From NCBI RefSeq assembly GCF_030247605.1, contig NZ_JAOTSB010000002.1, forward strand, positions 348,550-412,549: a stretch of DNA of 64,000 nucleotides, read 5' to 3'. Below the pieces are notes generated by a model. The model made no database searches, was not told where the DNA came from, and saw only the letters and a program-made list of their open reading frames with translations. Shown here one piece after another: positions 49,834 to 57,927 of the stretch (its first letter is position 1; every line of letters begins with the position of its first letter). The stretch comes from Acidaminobacter sp. (GTDB lineage Bacteria > Bacillota > Clostridia > Peptostreptococcales > Acidaminobacteraceae). The translations under genes and the position numbers were made by a program.

Positions 49834-50799
49834 TTGGTAATCCCACAAATCAAACCCGTCCTGCTCTGGCCAGACAAAGTCACGATCTGCGAGGTCGGGC
49901 TCAGAGACGGACTTCAAAACGAGCCTAAAATCCTCACCGTAGATGAGAAGCTCCAGCTTCTAAACGCTGTGGTCGACTCCGGTGTTAAAATCGTCGAGCT
50001 GGGCGCCTTTGTCCACCCCAAAGCGGTCCCACAAATGGCCGGCATCGAGGAGCTGGCTTCCCGCATGACCAAAGTTCCCGGCGTGGAGTACCGCGTCCTG
50101 GTGCCCAACTTAAAAGGCCTTGAACGGGCTCATGCTGCCGGGCTGACAAAAGCCAAGCTGACAGTCTCTGTCAGTGAGTCCCACTGCATCAACAACTTCA
50201 ATCAAACACCGCTGGAAATGATGAAAGGCTTTGAGACTTGCGTTGAGTTCGCGGCTAAAAACAATATTGAAGTCTCAGGGGCCATGTCCTCGGCTTGGGG
50301 CTGCGCTTTTGAAGGGAAAATTCCCGTCGAACAGCTCGAAAAGATCACCCGTCAGTATCTCAACCTCGGCATCACCGAGCTCTCCCTCTCCGACGCCACC
50401 GGCATGGCCAATCCAAGACTTATCTTCGAGCTGGGCAGCCATATGATCGAAACCTTCCCGGAAGTCCGCTGGGTGCTCCACCTCCACAACACTCGCGGCA
50501 TGGCCATGGCTAATATTGTCGCCGGCCTACAGGCCGGCTTCAGAACCTTCGATGGCGCATTTGCCGGGCTCGGCGGCTGTCCGTACATCCCAGGTGCCTC
50601 CGGCAACATTGCCACAGAGGACGTCATTCACATGATGCACGAAATGGGCATCGACACCGGCGTCGACCTGACAAAGGCCATGGATACCGCGCGCCTGGCG
50701 GAAGCTATAGTTGGCCATCCCGGCGCCAGCGCAGTCCTCAGGGGCGGCCGATGCGAGGATTTAACCTCAGAAACAGCGCGAAAGCAGCTCAACAAATGA
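49834..50799 (+). CDS. Hydroxymethylglutaryl-CoA lyase family protein
   Basis: A 321-residue TIM-barrel lyase of the HMG-CoA lyase/isopropylmalate synthase superfamily. It has EVGLRDGLQNEPK (metal and substrate Arg-Asp), VELGAFVHPKAVPQM, LSLSDATGMANP, LHLHNTRGMAMAN with the metal His pair, and the mobile-loop GGCPYIPGASGN containing the catalytic Cys. It cleaves 3-hydroxy-3-methylglutaryl-CoA to acetyl-CoA and acetoacetate, as in leucine breakdown. TTG start behind AAAGGAG. It stands alone. Confidence 0.93.
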   Translation: MVIPQIKPVLLWPDKVTICEVGLRDGLQNEPKILTVDEKLQLLNAVVDSGVKIVELGAFVHPKAVPQMAGIEELASRMTKVPGVEYRVLVPNLKGLERAHAAGLTKAKLTVSVSESHCINNFNQTPLEMMKGFETCVEFAAKNNIEVSGAMSSAWGCAFEGKIPVEQLEKITRQYLNLGITELSLSDATGMANPRLIFELGSHMIETFPEVRWVLHLHNTRGMAMANIVAGLQAGFRTFDGAFAGLGGCPYIPGASGNIATEDVIHMMHEMGIDTGVDLTKAMDTARLAEAIVGHPGASAVLRGGRCEDLTSETARKQLNK

Positions 50800-50807
50800 A
50801 AAGTCAC

Positions 50808-50836
50808 TTGACAGACCATCGGCAGATCACTATAAT
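50808..50836 (+). promoter_or_regulatory. Promoter of the SAM-riboswitch operon
   Basis: TTGACA (50808-50813), 17-bp spacer, TATAAT (50831-50836). The spacer contains a copy of the 9-mer (ACCATCGGC, 50815-50823). Confidence 0.85.
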
Positions 50837-50869
50837 TAATTCAATTAAATATATGTCACCTCTTAATAG

Positions 50870-50982
50870 AGATGACGCTTATCCAGAGAGACGGAGGGAA
50901 CTGGCCCTATGAAGTCCGGCAACCTGCCCATTGAGGCGTGGTGCCAAATCCAGCGGTTTAACCGAAAGATGAGGAATGCGTG
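50870..50982 (+). promoter_or_regulatory. SAM-I riboswitch (S-box)
   Basis: All conserved S-box blocks are present in order: CTTATCCAGAGAGACGGAGG, GAACTGGCCCTATGAAGTCC, GGCAACC, GTGGTGCCAAATCCAGC and ACCGAAAGATGAG. Followed by a terminator, so SAM should turn the operon off. Confidence 0.97.
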
Positions 50983-50990
50983 ATTACGTA

Positions 50991-51019
50991 AGCTCTGCCG
51001 TCGGCGGGGCTTTTTTTAT
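50991..51019 (+). terminator. SAM-riboswitch terminator
   Basis: AGCTCTGCC / GGCGGGGCT stem with a run of seven T, just after the SAM-I aptamer. Confidence 0.88.
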
Positions 51020-51115
51020 GGCCGGATTCTTCAATTGCGAAATAGCAATATAATAGAAAGTCAAATTGAAATTGAAATCGAAATCGAAACACAAACCGAG
51101 ACGGAGGGACACACC

Positions 51116-52294
51116 TTGAGCGACAAAAGAGAAAAACGCACCTTTGATGAGATCAATGAAAAAATCAGAAACGGCACAGTTGTCGTCTGCACGGCAGAAG
51201 AAATCCTGGAAATGATCGACCGAGACGGCGAAGAAGCGGTCTTCGAGGCCGTAGACGTGGTCACCACCGCGACCTTTGGACCAATGTGCTCCTCCGGCGC
51301 TTTCCTGAACTTTGGGCACTCCGATCCTCCAACGCGCCTTGAAAAGCTGACCCTCAACAAGGTCGAGGCCTACGGCGGACTGGCCGCTGTGGATACATAC
51401 ATAGGCGCCACCGCTGAATCCGAGGACCAGGGCTATGAATACGGCGGCGCCCACGTCATCTGTGACCTGATTGACGGCAAAGAAGTCGTCCTCGAAGCCA
51501 CCAGCAAAGGGACAGACTGCTACCCTGGCAAAAAAGTTAAAGCCGCCGTCAAGCTGGAAGACCTAAATGAAGCCTATCTGTTCAATCCTAGAAACGCTTA
51601 CCAGAACTACGCCGCTGCCACCAACGGCTCCGGCAAAGCGGTTTACACCTACATGGGCACCTTGCTTCCAAACTACGGCAACGTCACCTACGCGACCTCA
51701 GGCGCCCTGAGCCCGCTGCTGAATGATCCGGAGCTCAGGACCATCGGCATGGGGACCAGGATTCTCGTTGGCGGCGCGGTCGGCTACGTGTCCTGGAACG
51801 GCACCCAGTGCAACACCGCTCCGACACGAAACGCAAACGGCACCCCAATTGGCACCGGCGCGACGCTGGCGGTCATTGGCGACCTGAAACAAATGGACAC
51901 CAAGTACATCAGCCCCGCGGTCTTCAAGGCCTACGGCACCTCCCTCAATGTGGGCATTGGCATTCCGATTCCCCTCCTCGACCGGGAGATGCTGCGCTTT
52001 TGCGCGGTGCGCAATGAGGACATCGAAACGAACCTCATCGATTATTCCGTGCCGCACCTGTCAAGACCAACAGTAAGAAAAGTCAACTACGCGGAACTCC
52101 AAAGCGGACAGATTGAAATCAATGGCAAAATGGTCAAGACCTCCCCGACCACCAGCATGCGCAAGGCCCGTGAAATCGCTGACATCTTAAAGGAAAAAAT
52201 AAAGAGCGGCAGCTTCGAGCTGCAGGCGCCAGTGAAACTCTTCACCCAAAATCAAGGCGTCAAAAAAATGGCCAACGCGGAGGTGCTGGAGTAA
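51116..52294 (+). CDS. Homocysteine biosynthesis protein (DUF39)
   Basis: A 392-residue DUF39 protein. In methanogens and some anaerobes this family, with a NIL-domain ferredoxin, is needed to make homocysteine from aspartate semialdehyde and sulfide-derived sulfur. Recognisable stretches are TTATFGPMCSSGAFLNFGH, the Cys in GTDCYPGK, and NYGNVTYATSGALSPLLNDP. I start it at TTG 51116 behind GGAGGG; the longer frame (to 51035) runs through a GAAATC tandem repeat. The SAM-I riboswitch in front supports a role in methionine/homocysteine supply. Its stop overlaps the next ATG. Confidence 0.93.
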   Translation: MSDKREKRTFDEINEKIRNGTVVVCTAEEILEMIDRDGEEAVFEAVDVVTTATFGPMCSSGAFLNFGHSDPPTRLEKLTLNKVEAYGGLAAVDTYIGATAESEDQGYEYGGAHVICDLIDGKEVVLEATSKGTDCYPGKKVKAAVKLEDLNEAYLFNPRNAYQNYAAATNGSGKAVYTYMGTLLPNYGNVTYATSGALSPLLNDPELRTIGMGTRILVGGAVGYVSWNGTQCNTAPTRNANGTPIGTGATLAVIGDLKQMDTKYISPAVFKAYGTSLNVGIGIPIPLLDREMLRFCAVRNEDIETNLIDYSVPHLSRPTVRKVNYAELQSGQIEINGKMVKTSPTTSMRKAREIADILKEKIKSGSFELQAPVKLFTQNQGVKKMANAEVLE

Positions 52295-52713
52295 TGAAAA
52301 CGAAAATGTACATGACATTCCCTGCCACGCTCACCAACACGCCGGTGACCTACGAGCTCATCAAGCGCTTTGACCTGAAGCTCAACATCCTGAAGGCCAA
52401 CATAGATTTCAACCTCATGGGCTCCCTCCTCTACGACATTGAAGGCCCGTCCAAATCCATTTCGGAAGCCATTGAGTATCTCCAGAATCTGGGCCTCAAC
52501 GTGGACCTGATCCCGTCCGTGATCACCATTGACGAGAACCGCTGCACGGACTGCGGCCTGTGCACCTCCGTCTGCGGCATCAAGGCGCTCACTATTGCCG
52601 CGCCGGACTGGAAGCTCAATTTCGATCCGGCCAAATGCGTGGGCTGCAACCACTGCATCCCGGTCTGCCCGTCCCGCGCCATTTCAGGCCTGGTGCCGGA
52701 GCCGGTGCTCTAA
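52294..52713 (+). CDS. NIL-domain two-cluster ferredoxin
   Basis: A 139-residue protein: residues 1-75 form the NIL domain (KMYMTFPATLTNTPVTYELI), also seen in methionine ABC ATPases, and 80-130 carry two [4Fe-4S] motifs, CTDCGLCTSVC and CVGCNHCIPVC. It is the usual partner of DUF39 and probably supplies electrons for homocysteine formation. Its ATG overlaps the DUF39 stop (TAATG). Confidence 0.94.
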   Translation: MKTKMYMTFPATLTNTPVTYELIKRFDLKLNILKANIDFNLMGSLLYDIEGPSKSISEAIEYLQNLGLNVDLIPSVITIDENRCTDCGLCTSVCGIKALTIAAPDWKLNFDPAKCVGCNHCIPVCPSRAISGLVPEPVL

Positions 52714-52716
52714 AAA

Positions 52717-53493
52717 ATGAAAAACCAAGGCCCTGCCGATGGTCACATCACCCAACCTCCCTACGAGCCCCGCTTCTACAGGGACTGGACCAGCGGCCAG
52801 CAACAGCATCCCCTCAGGCGCTTCAATGTCACCCAGGGGGAATCTGACCTTGACCTCTATGTGTCGTCAGAGATCAACGGTGTCGAGGACGTGCTGGCAG
52901 AGTGCCGAAGCATTCTGGTTTCACAGATTGAGTCAGAGCCTGAGTTTCTGGATAGCCTGGACCCTCTTGAGCCTCGGGCTGAGGATCCGTCTATGATTCG
53001 GAAGATGAAACAGGCCGCTTTAGCTGCCGGTGTGGGACCCATGGCCGCCGTCGCCGGCGCTGTGGCCGAGGTCGTTGGTTCTTCTCTGCGCCAGCGGAAT
53101 GCGGACGTTATCGTAGAAAATGGCGGCGATCTCTACCTGGATCTCTCCACCGCGCGCCGCGTCCTGATTTATGCCGGAGACTCTCCCCTCTCAGGCCGTC
53201 TGGCCCTCCACATCAAACCCGAGGAGACCCCACTTGGCATCTGCACCTCCTCCGGCCGCTTTGGACATTCCCTCAGCTTTGGACGAGCTCATGCCGCGGT
53301 CATCCTCTCTCAAAACACCGCTTTAGCCGATGCCGTCGCCACCGCCACCGCCAACCGGGTCAACACCCCCGAGGATATTGACACCGCAGTGAAATTCGCC
53401 GCGGCCATCCCAGGCGTTAAAGGCGTCTTAGTGATCCTGGACGCGCATTTGGGTATGTGGGGTGAGCTGGATCTTAAGCCGGTGAAGAAGTGA
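52717..53493 (+). CDS. UPF0280 / ApbE-like protein
   Basis: A 258-residue UPF0280-family protein with an ApbE-like fold: AAGVGPMAAVAGAVAEVVG, IVENGGDLYLDL, GICTSSGRFGHSLSFGRA and LSQNTALADAVATA. Members are found next to DUF39 and NIL-ferredoxin genes; a flavin-transfer or sulfur-related role has been proposed but is not settled. It is the third gene of the SAM-controlled operon, three bases after the ferredoxin stop, with only a weak ribosome site. A GCCGATGGT copy lies in its first codons. Confidence 0.9.
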   Translation: MKNQGPADGHITQPPYEPRFYRDWTSGQQQHPLRRFNVTQGESDLDLYVSSEINGVEDVLAECRSILVSQIESEPEFLDSLDPLEPRAEDPSMIRKMKQAALAAGVGPMAAVAGAVAEVVGSSLRQRNADVIVENGGDLYLDLSTARRVLIYAGDSPLSGRLALHIKPEETPLGICTSSGRFGHSLSFGRAHAAVILSQNTALADAVATATANRVNTPEDIDTAVKFAAAIPGVKGVLVILDAHLGMWGELDLKPVKK

Positions 53494-53501
53494 AAAAGGA
53501 A

Positions 53502-53539
53502 AAGAAGCCACTTGAGGTCCTCAAGTGGCTTCTTTTTTT
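53502..53539. terminator. Terminator of the SAM-controlled operon
   Basis: AAGAAGCCACTTGAG / CTCAAGTGGCTTCTT, perfect, loop GTC, followed by a T-run. Confidence 0.92.
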
Positions 53540-53545
53540 GATGAA

Positions 53546-53587
53546 GAAACTCGGGGTCGATAGGCCAAAGCCGCTGACACCGAGTTT
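53546..53587. repeat. GAAACT-family palindromic element
   Basis: GAAACTCGGGGTCGATAGGC, CAAAGCCGCTGACACC and GAGTTTC, between the SAM-operon terminator and the convergent metallo-hydrolase gene. Confidence 0.75.
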
Positions 53588-53593
53588 CTTTCC

Positions 53594-54418
53594 TTAATCC
53601 GCAACCATCGGCAAAAATACTGTCTCTCCAAGGGTCTCGAGCAACACCGTGGGCAGATAAATTTCTTTGACTCGGGCGAAACTCTTTTTCGCTACCTCAG
53701 TCCATCTCGCAGCTTCCCCGGTGGGATCCGGAAAATGGAGCACCGCCAGGGACGCAGGTGTCAAGCAGCGCTCCACAAGCTTTCGCGCGGCGGGAATCGC
53801 AATGTAGGGGAAGTTGGCTATGACCACATCCAGCGGTGAACCAATTTTCGAAAGGATCCCTTCAAAATTTATGTCCGCCGGCGCACTGTCGCCAAGCTGC
53901 GCCACGACCATGGAGGGCGACTTTATGACAAACATCAGGTTCGTCACATCAGCGTAATCCTCGCCGTCATGCAGCGTCCTGAAGATTTGGAGTGTCACGC
54001 CATTGCAGGTCAATTCCGTGTGCTCGTAAAGCTCTAGTTCAACCGCTGTCCATCGGTCGCTCCCCGGGACTGTGCTTGAGCCCGACTCAAAGGCCTCCCC
54101 GGATAAAGTCGACACAGAGGCGGCCTTCAGCCGCCGAATCACCTCAGGACTGGACACCAGATGCGCCCCTGGCTGTGCCTCCAACAAGGCCAGAATCCCT
54201 TCTGCGTGAAAATGATCCCTGTGGTGATGGGTCACAAGCACCACATCCACATGATCATAAGGTGCAGCGTTGGTAAGCAGCGCCACACGCGCAGCCTGCT
54301 CGGTGTCCAAATATAGGACATTGCCAGGCGTCGTCAGCGGATCGATCAGGATCTTCTTGCCGTCCAGCTTGAGCATCACACCCGCGTTGGCTATATAAGT
54401 CAATGAATTTTCCGTCAT
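53594..54418 (-). CDS. Metallo-beta-lactamase-fold hydrolase
   Basis: A 274-residue MBL-fold protein of the UlaG/YfcB-like type. Metal ligands lie in VTHHHRDHFH near residue 62, with later His/Asp in FRTLHDGEDYAD, AQLGDSAP and VLHFPD. The substrate is unknown. It overlaps the EamA transporter gene upstream by four bases (ATGA), so the two are co-translated and the transporter may move the hydrolase's substrate or product. Good start but the ribosome site is inside the upstream gene. Confidence 0.88.
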   Translation of the reverse strand: MTENSLTYIANAGVMLKLDGKKILIDPLTTPGNVLYLDTEQAARVALLTNAAPYDHVDVVLVTHHHRDHFHAEGILALLEAQPGAHLVSSPEVIRRLKAASVSTLSGEAFESGSSTVPGSDRWTAVELELYEHTELTCNGVTLQIFRTLHDGEDYADVTNLMFVIKSPSMVVAQLGDSAPADINFEGILSKIGSPLDVVIANFPYIAIPAARKLVERCLTPASLAVLHFPDPTGEAARWTEVAKKSFARVKEIYLPTVLLETLGETVFLPMVAD

Positions 54419-55329
54419 ACCGCTTCACCACGCTTTTTCTTTCTTTTTGCAATCTGATTTTCCAAAAGTCCGCTGGTCGTGTAGACACCTGCGAAAACCA
54501 TGAGTCCTCCAATGATTTGAGGCAAAGTGATGGACTCCCCCATCAGTATACTGAACAGGGAAGTAAACACAGGGATCAGGTTCAGGGTGACCCCTGCCGT
54601 GGCCGCGCCAATTTGTCGTACGGACAGGTTCCAAAACATAAGAGACCCTACCGATGGAAAGAGGACAATATAAACCACACTCAGTATTCCAGAGGTGTTT
54701 AAAGCAATGGGCGCCTTAGTTTGATAGACAACCACCGGCAGCATGACAAGGGTGGACAGAACAGCTGCAGCAGCACTGGCTGTGATGGGCTTAATAGTTT
54801 TGAGCCGCTTTCCGACAATGGAATATACCGTCCATACCGCTATGGCAATCAGCATCAGCAAATCGCCGCGGTTAAAGTCAAGACTGACAAGTCTCGCCAG
54901 ATTCCCTTGGGTTAAAATGACCATAACCCCTGAGAGCGAGAATACAATACCTAGCTTTTGCAGCTTTGAGAGCCTCTCATGAAGCACGACTGCAGACACC
55001 GCAACCATTAAGGCTGGATTCAAAGCGCTTACCAAAGACGCATTCACAGGTGTGGTGTATTTAAGGGCAGTATACAGTGCCATGTTATAGCCAATTAGAC
55101 CGTTGAAGCCCAGGAACAGCAGTATTGGCCAAGATTTGAAGACCTGCTTCCAGTTTGGCTTTTCGATAATTGTCGCAATGATTAACATTAAAATCGAGGC
55201 AAAAAGCCATCTCACAAAAGTCAGTTGAAGCGGGGTTACCTGGGTGACCACAGCTTTTCCCAAAGTGTAATTTCCAGCCCAGAAAAAGCTGGCCAGGATC
55301 AGCATGATCCAATATTTCAGGTTTTTCAA
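54415..55329 (-). CDS. EamA/DMT-family transporter
   Basis: A 304-residue membrane protein with ten hydrophobic segments in two EamA repeats (ASFFWAGNYTLGKAVV near the start, LLMLIAIAVWTVYSIVGKRL in the second). Such carriers export amino acids or metabolites. TTG start at 55329 behind GGAGG. Forms a two-gene operon with the MBL-fold hydrolase. Confidence 0.9.
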   Translation of the reverse strand: MKNLKYWIMLILASFFWAGNYTLGKAVVTQVTPLQLTFVRWLFASILMLIIATIIEKPNWKQVFKSWPILLFLGFNGLIGYNMALYTALKYTTPVNASLVSALNPALMVAVSAVVLHERLSKLQKLGIVFSLSGVMVILTQGNLARLVSLDFNRGDLLMLIAIAVWTVYSIVGKRLKTIKPITASAAAAVLSTLVMLPVVVYQTKAPIALNTSGILSVVYIVLFPSVGSLMFWNLSVRQIGAATAGVTLNLIPVFTSLFSILMGESITLPQIIGGLMVFAGVYTTSGLLENQIAKRKKKRGEAV

Positions 55330-55370
55330 ATTTTAGATCCTCCAAAATTATTCGTTTTGTCAGTTTCTAC

Positions 55371-55907
55371 TTAATCGATCAACACCAGGCCGTAGCCGCA
55401 GCAGGCTGTGTCTTCCGGGCTGTTGGGAGATTCGGGACCGAGAGCCACGGGACCATCGGCCACACTTCTTATAGGTATGCCGCTGGCTTTGACAGTAGCC
55501 ATCACGTCCATGCCGCAGGCTTCCATGGAAGGCCTCGCCTCGAAGGGTCGCGTACAGAGCGCCATGGTGCAGTCGCTACAAAGCAGGCACTTGCCGGCGC
55601 CAAAACCTATGGCCTTATGATAGCCCAGCTTGAAGAGCGCCCGCTCCAGATTGAGGGCCAGGTCCGTGGTATCCTCAAGTGTCTGGCTCTGGATCAGCAC
55701 GGCGTACGAATAGTCTTTAAGGACTTCCCTCGTCTCTTTGTAAGTTGGCGTGTGCGGCGGACAGCATAGGCTCTTACCGTAATGGTCACACCCATAGCGG
55801 CATTTCAGCGCAACCCAGGCAGCGGTTTTAACGGCATCCACGCGAATGACCCGGGCATCACGTGCCCCAAGGTTTATGGCCTGTTCTATGATCTTCGCTT
55901 TTTCCAA
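55371..55907 (-). CDS. DUF2284 cysteine-rich metal-binding protein
   Basis: A 178-residue DUF2284 protein with twelve or so cysteines: CRYGCDHYGKSLCCPPHTP, CLLCSDCTMALCTRP, MEACGMDV and a C-terminal DTACCGYG. The set suggests iron-sulfur or zinc binding. These proteins are common in anaerobes and of unknown function. TTG start behind AAAGGAAG. A GCCGATGGT copy encodes VADGPVAL. Confidence 0.9.
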   Translation of the reverse strand: MEKAKIIEQAINLGARDARVIRVDAVKTAAWVALKCRYGCDHYGKSLCCPPHTPTYKETREVLKDYSYAVLIQSQTLEDTTDLALNLERALFKLGYHKAIGFGAGKCLLCSDCTMALCTRPFEARPSMEACGMDVMATVKASGIPIRSVADGPVALGPESPNSPEDTACCGYGLVLID

Positions 55908-56015
55908 GGTGACAACTTCCTTTCAGTTATGGCTTTGGTTTCCATTATAACATGGAAGGCGGTGTGAAGGACAGGCGTCAATCGACCACCACTTCAGCTA
56001 TACCCTCATCCAAAA

Positions 56016-56043
56016 CAAAAATCCCCGCCGCGGCGGGGATTTC
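56016..56043 (-). terminator. Terminator of the VOC protein gene
   Basis: AAATCCCCGCCG / CGGCGGGGATTT stem, T-rich on the minus-strand side. Confidence 0.85.
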
Positions 56044-56048
56044 CTCAA

Positions 56049-56471
56049 TTATTTCGCGTTCTCGTCATAGCTGAACTGCCAGCCTATGCCATATTTATCC
56101 ACAACGCTGCCGTAGAGCTCACTCCAGAAAGTCTTCTGCAGCGGCATGTCGACGCTGCCCTCATCACTCATCTTCTCAAAATACTTCGTGATGCGTTCTT
56201 TGCTGTCGCATTGAAGAATCAGGCTCATGTTGTTTCCGACAGTAAATGGCATCCCCGGGAAGGTATCTGAAAACATGATCAGAGTGCCCTCAATCATTAA
56301 ATTGGTGTGCATAATGCGGGATTTCGCCTCTTCCGGCATTGGATAGGACGGATCTTCCGGTCCCATGCCAAAAGTCATGTAGACGGGAGGTTCGGTTTCA
56401 AATACAGCTGCGTAGTATTCCACTGCTTCCTGACAATTACCGTCAAAGTTAACGTAAACACCAACTGACAT
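56049..56471 (-). CDS. VOC-family protein (PhnB/glyoxalase-like)
   Basis: A 140-residue VOC protein: VGVYVNFDGNCQEAVEYYAA at the start, then MHTNLMIEGTLIMFSD and the C-terminal DKYGIGWQFSYDENA, the pattern of PhnB-like glyoxalase relatives. Function unknown. RBS GGAGG; single gene with its own terminator. Confidence 0.9.
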   Translation of the reverse strand: MSVGVYVNFDGNCQEAVEYYAAVFETEPPVYMTFGMGPEDPSYPMPEEAKSRIMHTNLMIEGTLIMFSDTFPGMPFTVGNNMSLILQCDSKERITKYFEKMSDEGSVDMPLQKTFWSELYGSVVDKYGIGWQFSYDENAK

Positions 56472-56568
56472 TTTAAAGCCTCCTTGGGAGATTTAGGTCA
56501 ATTTCGCTGTTGCCTGATTCGCCCTACTTAGTTATTTTACCCAAAAGAGAGTCAAAAAACACTATTTA

Positions 56569-57777
56569 TCAGTCACCAATTTGACCAAATGTAAGCGCTT
56601 TCTCGATTCGGGACAAGCCTTCGGCAAGTACTGCTCTTGGGCAGGCGAGGTTGAGGCGGATGTAACCATCGGAATTAGAAACAAAGAGATTGCCTCCCTC
56701 TAAGAGAACCCCTGCATTGTTGGCGAAAAACAGGCAATAGTCCTCTTCCACAGGGAGATAAGCAGAAATATCCACCCATGCCAAGTAAGTGGCTTCAGAA
56801 ATTTTGAAAACCGTTTTGGGGAGATGTTCGCTGAGAAAATCACGAGTATATTCAAAATTGCCGTCCAAATAGGTTAAAAGCTGATCCAGCCATTCATGGC
56901 CTGACGTGTACGCCGCTTGAGCGGCTACAATGCTTAGCGGGTTCTCAAAGCTGTAATGGCGCTGCTTCCAAATCTTGCGGAGCGCGTCGTTAGGAATGAT
57001 GATGTTCGAAATCATCAAGCCAGCCATGTTGAAGGTTTTGCTCGGCGCCATGCAGGTAATGATCCGGTCAGAGTCAGGAAACAATTTGGCTAGAGGCGCA
57101 TGCTTGAACTCCCGGCGCAGCAGGTCACAGTGGATTTCATCTGAAATGATCCATATGTCATTCTCCAGGCAAATCTCACCAAACCGCTTTAGCTCTTCAG
57201 GTGTCCACACTCGACCGGTGGGATTATGAGGGTTACAGAAAATGCACAACTTCACTTTTTCGTCTTTGGCAAGGCGCTCAAAGCTGTCAAAATCCATGGT
57301 GTATCGACCTTCATCATTGATCAGGTCTGAGGTAACCAGCTCAATCTGGTTGTAATCCGCCGCATGCTTGAAGTAGGCATAGGACGGCGTGAAAATTATA
57401 ATTTTATCCTCCGGTTCACACAGATATTCCACCAGCTCGTAGAGTGCCGGGATGATGCCGTTTGAAGTCACGAGCGTCGCCGGATCAAAATGCCAGTCGT
57501 AACGGCGGACTGTCCAGTTCAAAAATGCCTCGCCATAGGCAGGGTCAAAAATCATGGTATAACCAAAAATTCTTCGCTCAAGGCGCGCCTGCATAGCCTT
57601 GATGATTTCCGGCGGCGTCGCGAATTCCATGTCCGCAACCCACATTCTGATGAATTCTTCATCTTTATATGGAAATTTCATTGATGGCGGGGCTTTGAAG
57701 ATGTAATCCCGGAAACCGTCCGTGTTCAAGGCATTGGTGTTTCTTCGGTCAATGATTTCATCGAAATTATAAGTCAT
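56569..57777 (-). CDS. PatB/MalY-type PLP C-S lyase / aminotransferase
   Basis: A 402-residue fold-type I PLP enzyme of the PatB/MalY group (cystathionine beta-lyase-like). Marks are MWVADMEFATPPEI, NGIIPALYELVEYL, CNPHNPTGRVW, ISDEIHCDLLR, the PLP-lysine in APSKTFNMAGL and the substrate Arg in YIRLNLACPR. It probably removes sulfur from cystathionine or cysteine conjugates. RBS GGAGG. Single gene; the SAM-controlled homocysteine operon is 4 kb away, but no direct link is shown. Confidence 0.93.
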   Translation of the reverse strand: MTYNFDEIIDRRNTNALNTDGFRDYIFKAPPSMKFPYKDEEFIRMWVADMEFATPPEIIKAMQARLERRIFGYTMIFDPAYGEAFLNWTVRRYDWHFDPATLVTSNGIIPALYELVEYLCEPEDKIIIFTPSYAYFKHAADYNQIELVTSDLINDEGRYTMDFDSFERLAKDEKVKLCIFCNPHNPTGRVWTPEELKRFGEICLENDIWIISDEIHCDLLRREFKHAPLAKLFPDSDRIITCMAPSKTFNMAGLMISNIIIPNDALRKIWKQRHYSFENPLSIVAAQAAYTSGHEWLDQLLTYLDGNFEYTRDFLSEHLPKTVFKISEATYLAWVDISAYLPVEEDYCLFFANNAGVLLEGGNLFVSNSDGYIRLNLACPRAVLAEGLSRIEKALTFGQIGD

Positions 57778-57846
57778 AGCGCGCCTCCTGTCCTTTTTTT
57801 ATAGTATTACACAGTAACTTCCAAATTTCAAAGATCGACAGCAAAT

Positions 57847-57873
57847 AAAAATCCCCGCCGAAGCGGGGACTTT
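57847..57873 (-). terminator. Terminator of the oxamate/carbamate kinase cluster
   Basis: AGTCCCCGC / GCGGGGATTTTTATTT on the minus strand, 55 bp after the arcC stop. Confidence 0.85.
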
Positions 57874-57927
57874 ATAAATATGACTATCATAGATTGGATG
57901 AAATTTAGCTCGGGTTCTTTACTATGT

